From contig JADHUD010000156.1 of assembly GCA_016784705.1 (NCBI GenBank), positions 1 to 6,206 on the forward strand: a stretch of DNA of 6,206 nucleotides. The letters are read 5' to 3'. Below, one piece after another: positions 5,209 to 6,206 of this stretch. Origin of the DNA: Spirochaetia bacterium (GTDB lineage Bacteria; Spirochaetota; Spirochaetia; JABMQR01). Made by a program: the position numbers and the translations under genes. How positions within the stretch are numbered: the stretch's first letter is position 1; each line of letters starts with the position of its first letter. The notes under the pieces are model-generated. The model saw only the letters and a program-made list of their open reading frames with translations, did no database searches and was not told where the DNA came from.

Positions 5209-5946
5209 TTAATTATTATATTTTAAAACTTTGTTGAGAAACCGCTCGACTCTCGGGTTGTCTTTTTTTTCGAAAATTTCCTGCGGTGTCCCTTGAGCCG
5301 ATATCCCCCCATCAGAGATGAATAGAATGTAATCAGCTGCTTTATGAGCAAATCCCATCTCATGGGTTACAAGAATCAGCTCCATTCCCTCTTCACGCAG
5401 TTCTTCAATTAAATCCAGTACTTCCGAAGTGTATTCCGGATCCAGAGCTGAAGTTGGTTCATCGAGCAGAAGGAATTCAGGCTTGATAGCCACTGCCCGG
5501 CAAATAGCGATTCTTTGCTGCTGACCACCTGATAGTGCAACAGGGTGCTTAAATGCGTGTTCGGCAAGGTTGAATCGTTCAAGAAGTGAGAGTGCCTGAT
5601 CTTCAGCCGCTTTCTTCTGCATGCCCTGAACCTGGACCAGTGGGAGCACAATATTCTCAAGTGCTGTTAAGTGTGGAAATAAATTATACGCCTGATAGAC
5701 CATTCCTATCCGTCTTCTGTAATTCAACAGCTCCTGTTCTGTACAGTTAAGCTGATGCTCATTGATGGTTATCAAGCCTGAATCTGGTTCCTCCAATCCT
5801 GCCAGAATCCGGAGAAGCGTTGTTTTCCCTCCTCCGGAAGGTCCAATAAGAACTAGTGAATGGATATTTCTGAGTGAGACTGAAACTGAATCCAGAACGG
5901 TATTTTCACCAAAACTCATGGTAAGATTTTGAATATCAAGTTTCAT
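5209..5946 (-). CDS. Polar amino-acid ABC transporter, ATP-binding protein (GlnQ/HisP type)
   Basis: A 245-residue ABC ATPase that powers uptake of a polar amino acid with the permease encoded just upstream. Motifs in order: Walker A GPSGGGKT (35-42), Q-loop Q85 in VYQAYNLFPH, signature LSGGQQQR (138-145), Walker B FLLLDEP (158-164) with catalytic E163, D-loop SALD (166-169), and switch His H195 in VTHEMGFA. The sequence NLFPHLTALENI and the HEMGFA switch are typical of the glutamine/histidine/arginine family, but the substrate cannot be read from the ATPase. The start at 5946 is chosen because it gives the canonical N-terminus (MKLDIQNLTMSFG) and has AAAGAGG 7 nt upstream. The frame stays open further upstream only because it shadows the permease gene. 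The start overlaps the permease end by 11 nt, implying translational coupling. Confidence 0.92.
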   Translation of the reverse strand: MKLDIQNLTMSFGENTVLDSVSVSLRNIHSLVLIGPSGGGKTTLLRILAGLEEPDSGLITINEHQLNCTEQELLNYRRRIGMVYQAYNLFPHLTALENIVLPLVQVQGMQKKAAEDQALSLLERFNLAEHAFKHPVALSGGQQQRIAICRAVAIKPEFLLLDEPTSALDPEYTSEVLDLIEELREEGMELILVTHEMGFAHKAADYILFISDGGISAQGTPQEIFEKKDNPRVERFLNKVLKYNN

Positions 5947-6206
5947 AGCTGTACCTCTTTTCCATTCGTTTTGTAATAATAGAAATTGGTATAGTAAGCA
6001 GCAAATAGCCTGCTGCCAGAGGAATATACGTTTCCAGTGTTGAGAAGGTGTTTGCATTAACCTCTCTTGCTGCCATTGTAAACTCTTTAATTGCAATAAT
6101 TGATAAAAGTGATGAATCTTTAATGAGAGATGCAAATTGTCCGGCAAGTGGAGGCAGAACACGCTTAATAACCTGTGGGAAAACGATAAACCGGTATGTC
6201 TGTTTC
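5936..6206 (-). CDS. Polar amino-acid ABC transporter permease, C-terminal part only
   Basis: The 89 C-terminal residues of an inner-membrane permease of the His/Glu/Gln/Arg family; the 5' part lies beyond the right edge. The visible part opens just after the cytoplasmic EAA loop with FIVFPQVIKRVLPPLAGQFASLIKDSSLL. This matches the family pattern (LPQA.R..LPPL.NQF..LLKDSSL), where the loop docks on the ATPase. It continues through a helix region and a last membrane segment (YIPLAAGYLLLTIPISIITKR), ending in a short basic tail (RMEKRYSYET). The stop TGA (5938-5936) lies within the ATPase gene, whose ATG starts at 5946. A periplasmic solute-binding protein gene would be expected further upstream on this strand but is not in the window. 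Confidence 0.88.
   Translation of the reverse strand, partial: KQTYRFIVFPQVIKRVLPPLAGQFASLIKDSSLLSIIAIKEFTMAAREVNANTFSTLETYIPLAAGYLLLTIPISIITKRMEKRYSYET
5954..5960 (-). promoter_or_regulatory. Ribosome binding site of the ABC ATPase
   Basis: AAAGAGG on the minus strand, 7 nt before the ATG at 5946-5944, lies inside the end of the permease gene. It decides the ATPase start against the longer open frame that reaches 6162. Confidence 0.6.

Noticed and set aside
5947..6162. N-terminal extension of the ABC ATPase by 72 residues
   Set aside because: These codons are the permease gene read in the wrong frame; the permease translation here matches its family, and the ATPase has a ribosome site and canonical start at 5946.

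Overview
The window is about 6.2 kb of bacterial chromosome with moderate to low G+C (around 40 % by eye). It carries metabolic and iron-storage genes and no sign of phage, plasmid, IS or CRISPR material. The gene set is: a cN-II-like HAD nucleotidase, adenine deaminase, a bacterial non-haem ferritin, a HemG-like long-chain flavodoxin, a DUF4395 membrane protein, and a polar amino-acid ABC transporter. Together with clear Shine-Dalgarno sites and sigma70-type promoters, this suggests an anaerobic or facultative, probably Gram-negative-type bacterium. Spirochaetota or a deltaproteobacterium-like lineage would fit, but that placement is a guess from gene style and was not tested.

Layout, left to right. 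(1) Positions 1-983, minus strand: a 5'-nucleotidase of the IMP/GMP type, cut by the left edge. (2) Positions 984-1322: an A+T-rich divergent intergenic region. It holds a striking array of nine hexamers all starting with TC (TCTCAA x4, TCGCTA x3, then two variants), short palindromes, and a second copy of an 18-bp string from the nucleotidase start. (3) Positions 1323-1814, plus: a DUF4395 membrane protein. (4) Positions 1917-3704, plus: adenine deaminase with its own good promoter (TTGCAG-17-TATACT) and a very short predicted 5' leader. (5) Positions 3901-4437, plus: ferritin, preceded by a promoter candidate and a perfect 19-bp 9-1-9 palindrome that looks like an operator. It is followed by a 26-bp tandem duplication and a long hairpin terminator that runs into the end of the convergent gene. 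(6) Positions 4531-5091, minus: a HemG/flavodoxin-like protein. (7) Positions 5209-5946 and 5936-6206, minus: the ATPase and the C-terminal part of the permease of a polar amino-acid ABC importer, overlapping by 11 nt.

Two functional themes can be inferred. Purine handling: the nucleotidase (IMP/GMP to nucleoside) and adenine deaminase (adenine to hypoxanthine) both act in purine salvage or degradation, though they are divergently placed and separated by the DUF4395 gene. Iron and redox: ferritin faces a flavodoxin-family protein that could in principle supply electrons, but the two genes are convergent and nothing shows that they act together. No undescribed multi-gene system was found. The items most worth a second look are the hexamer array, the ferritin palindrome and the altered active-site motifs of the adenine deaminase.
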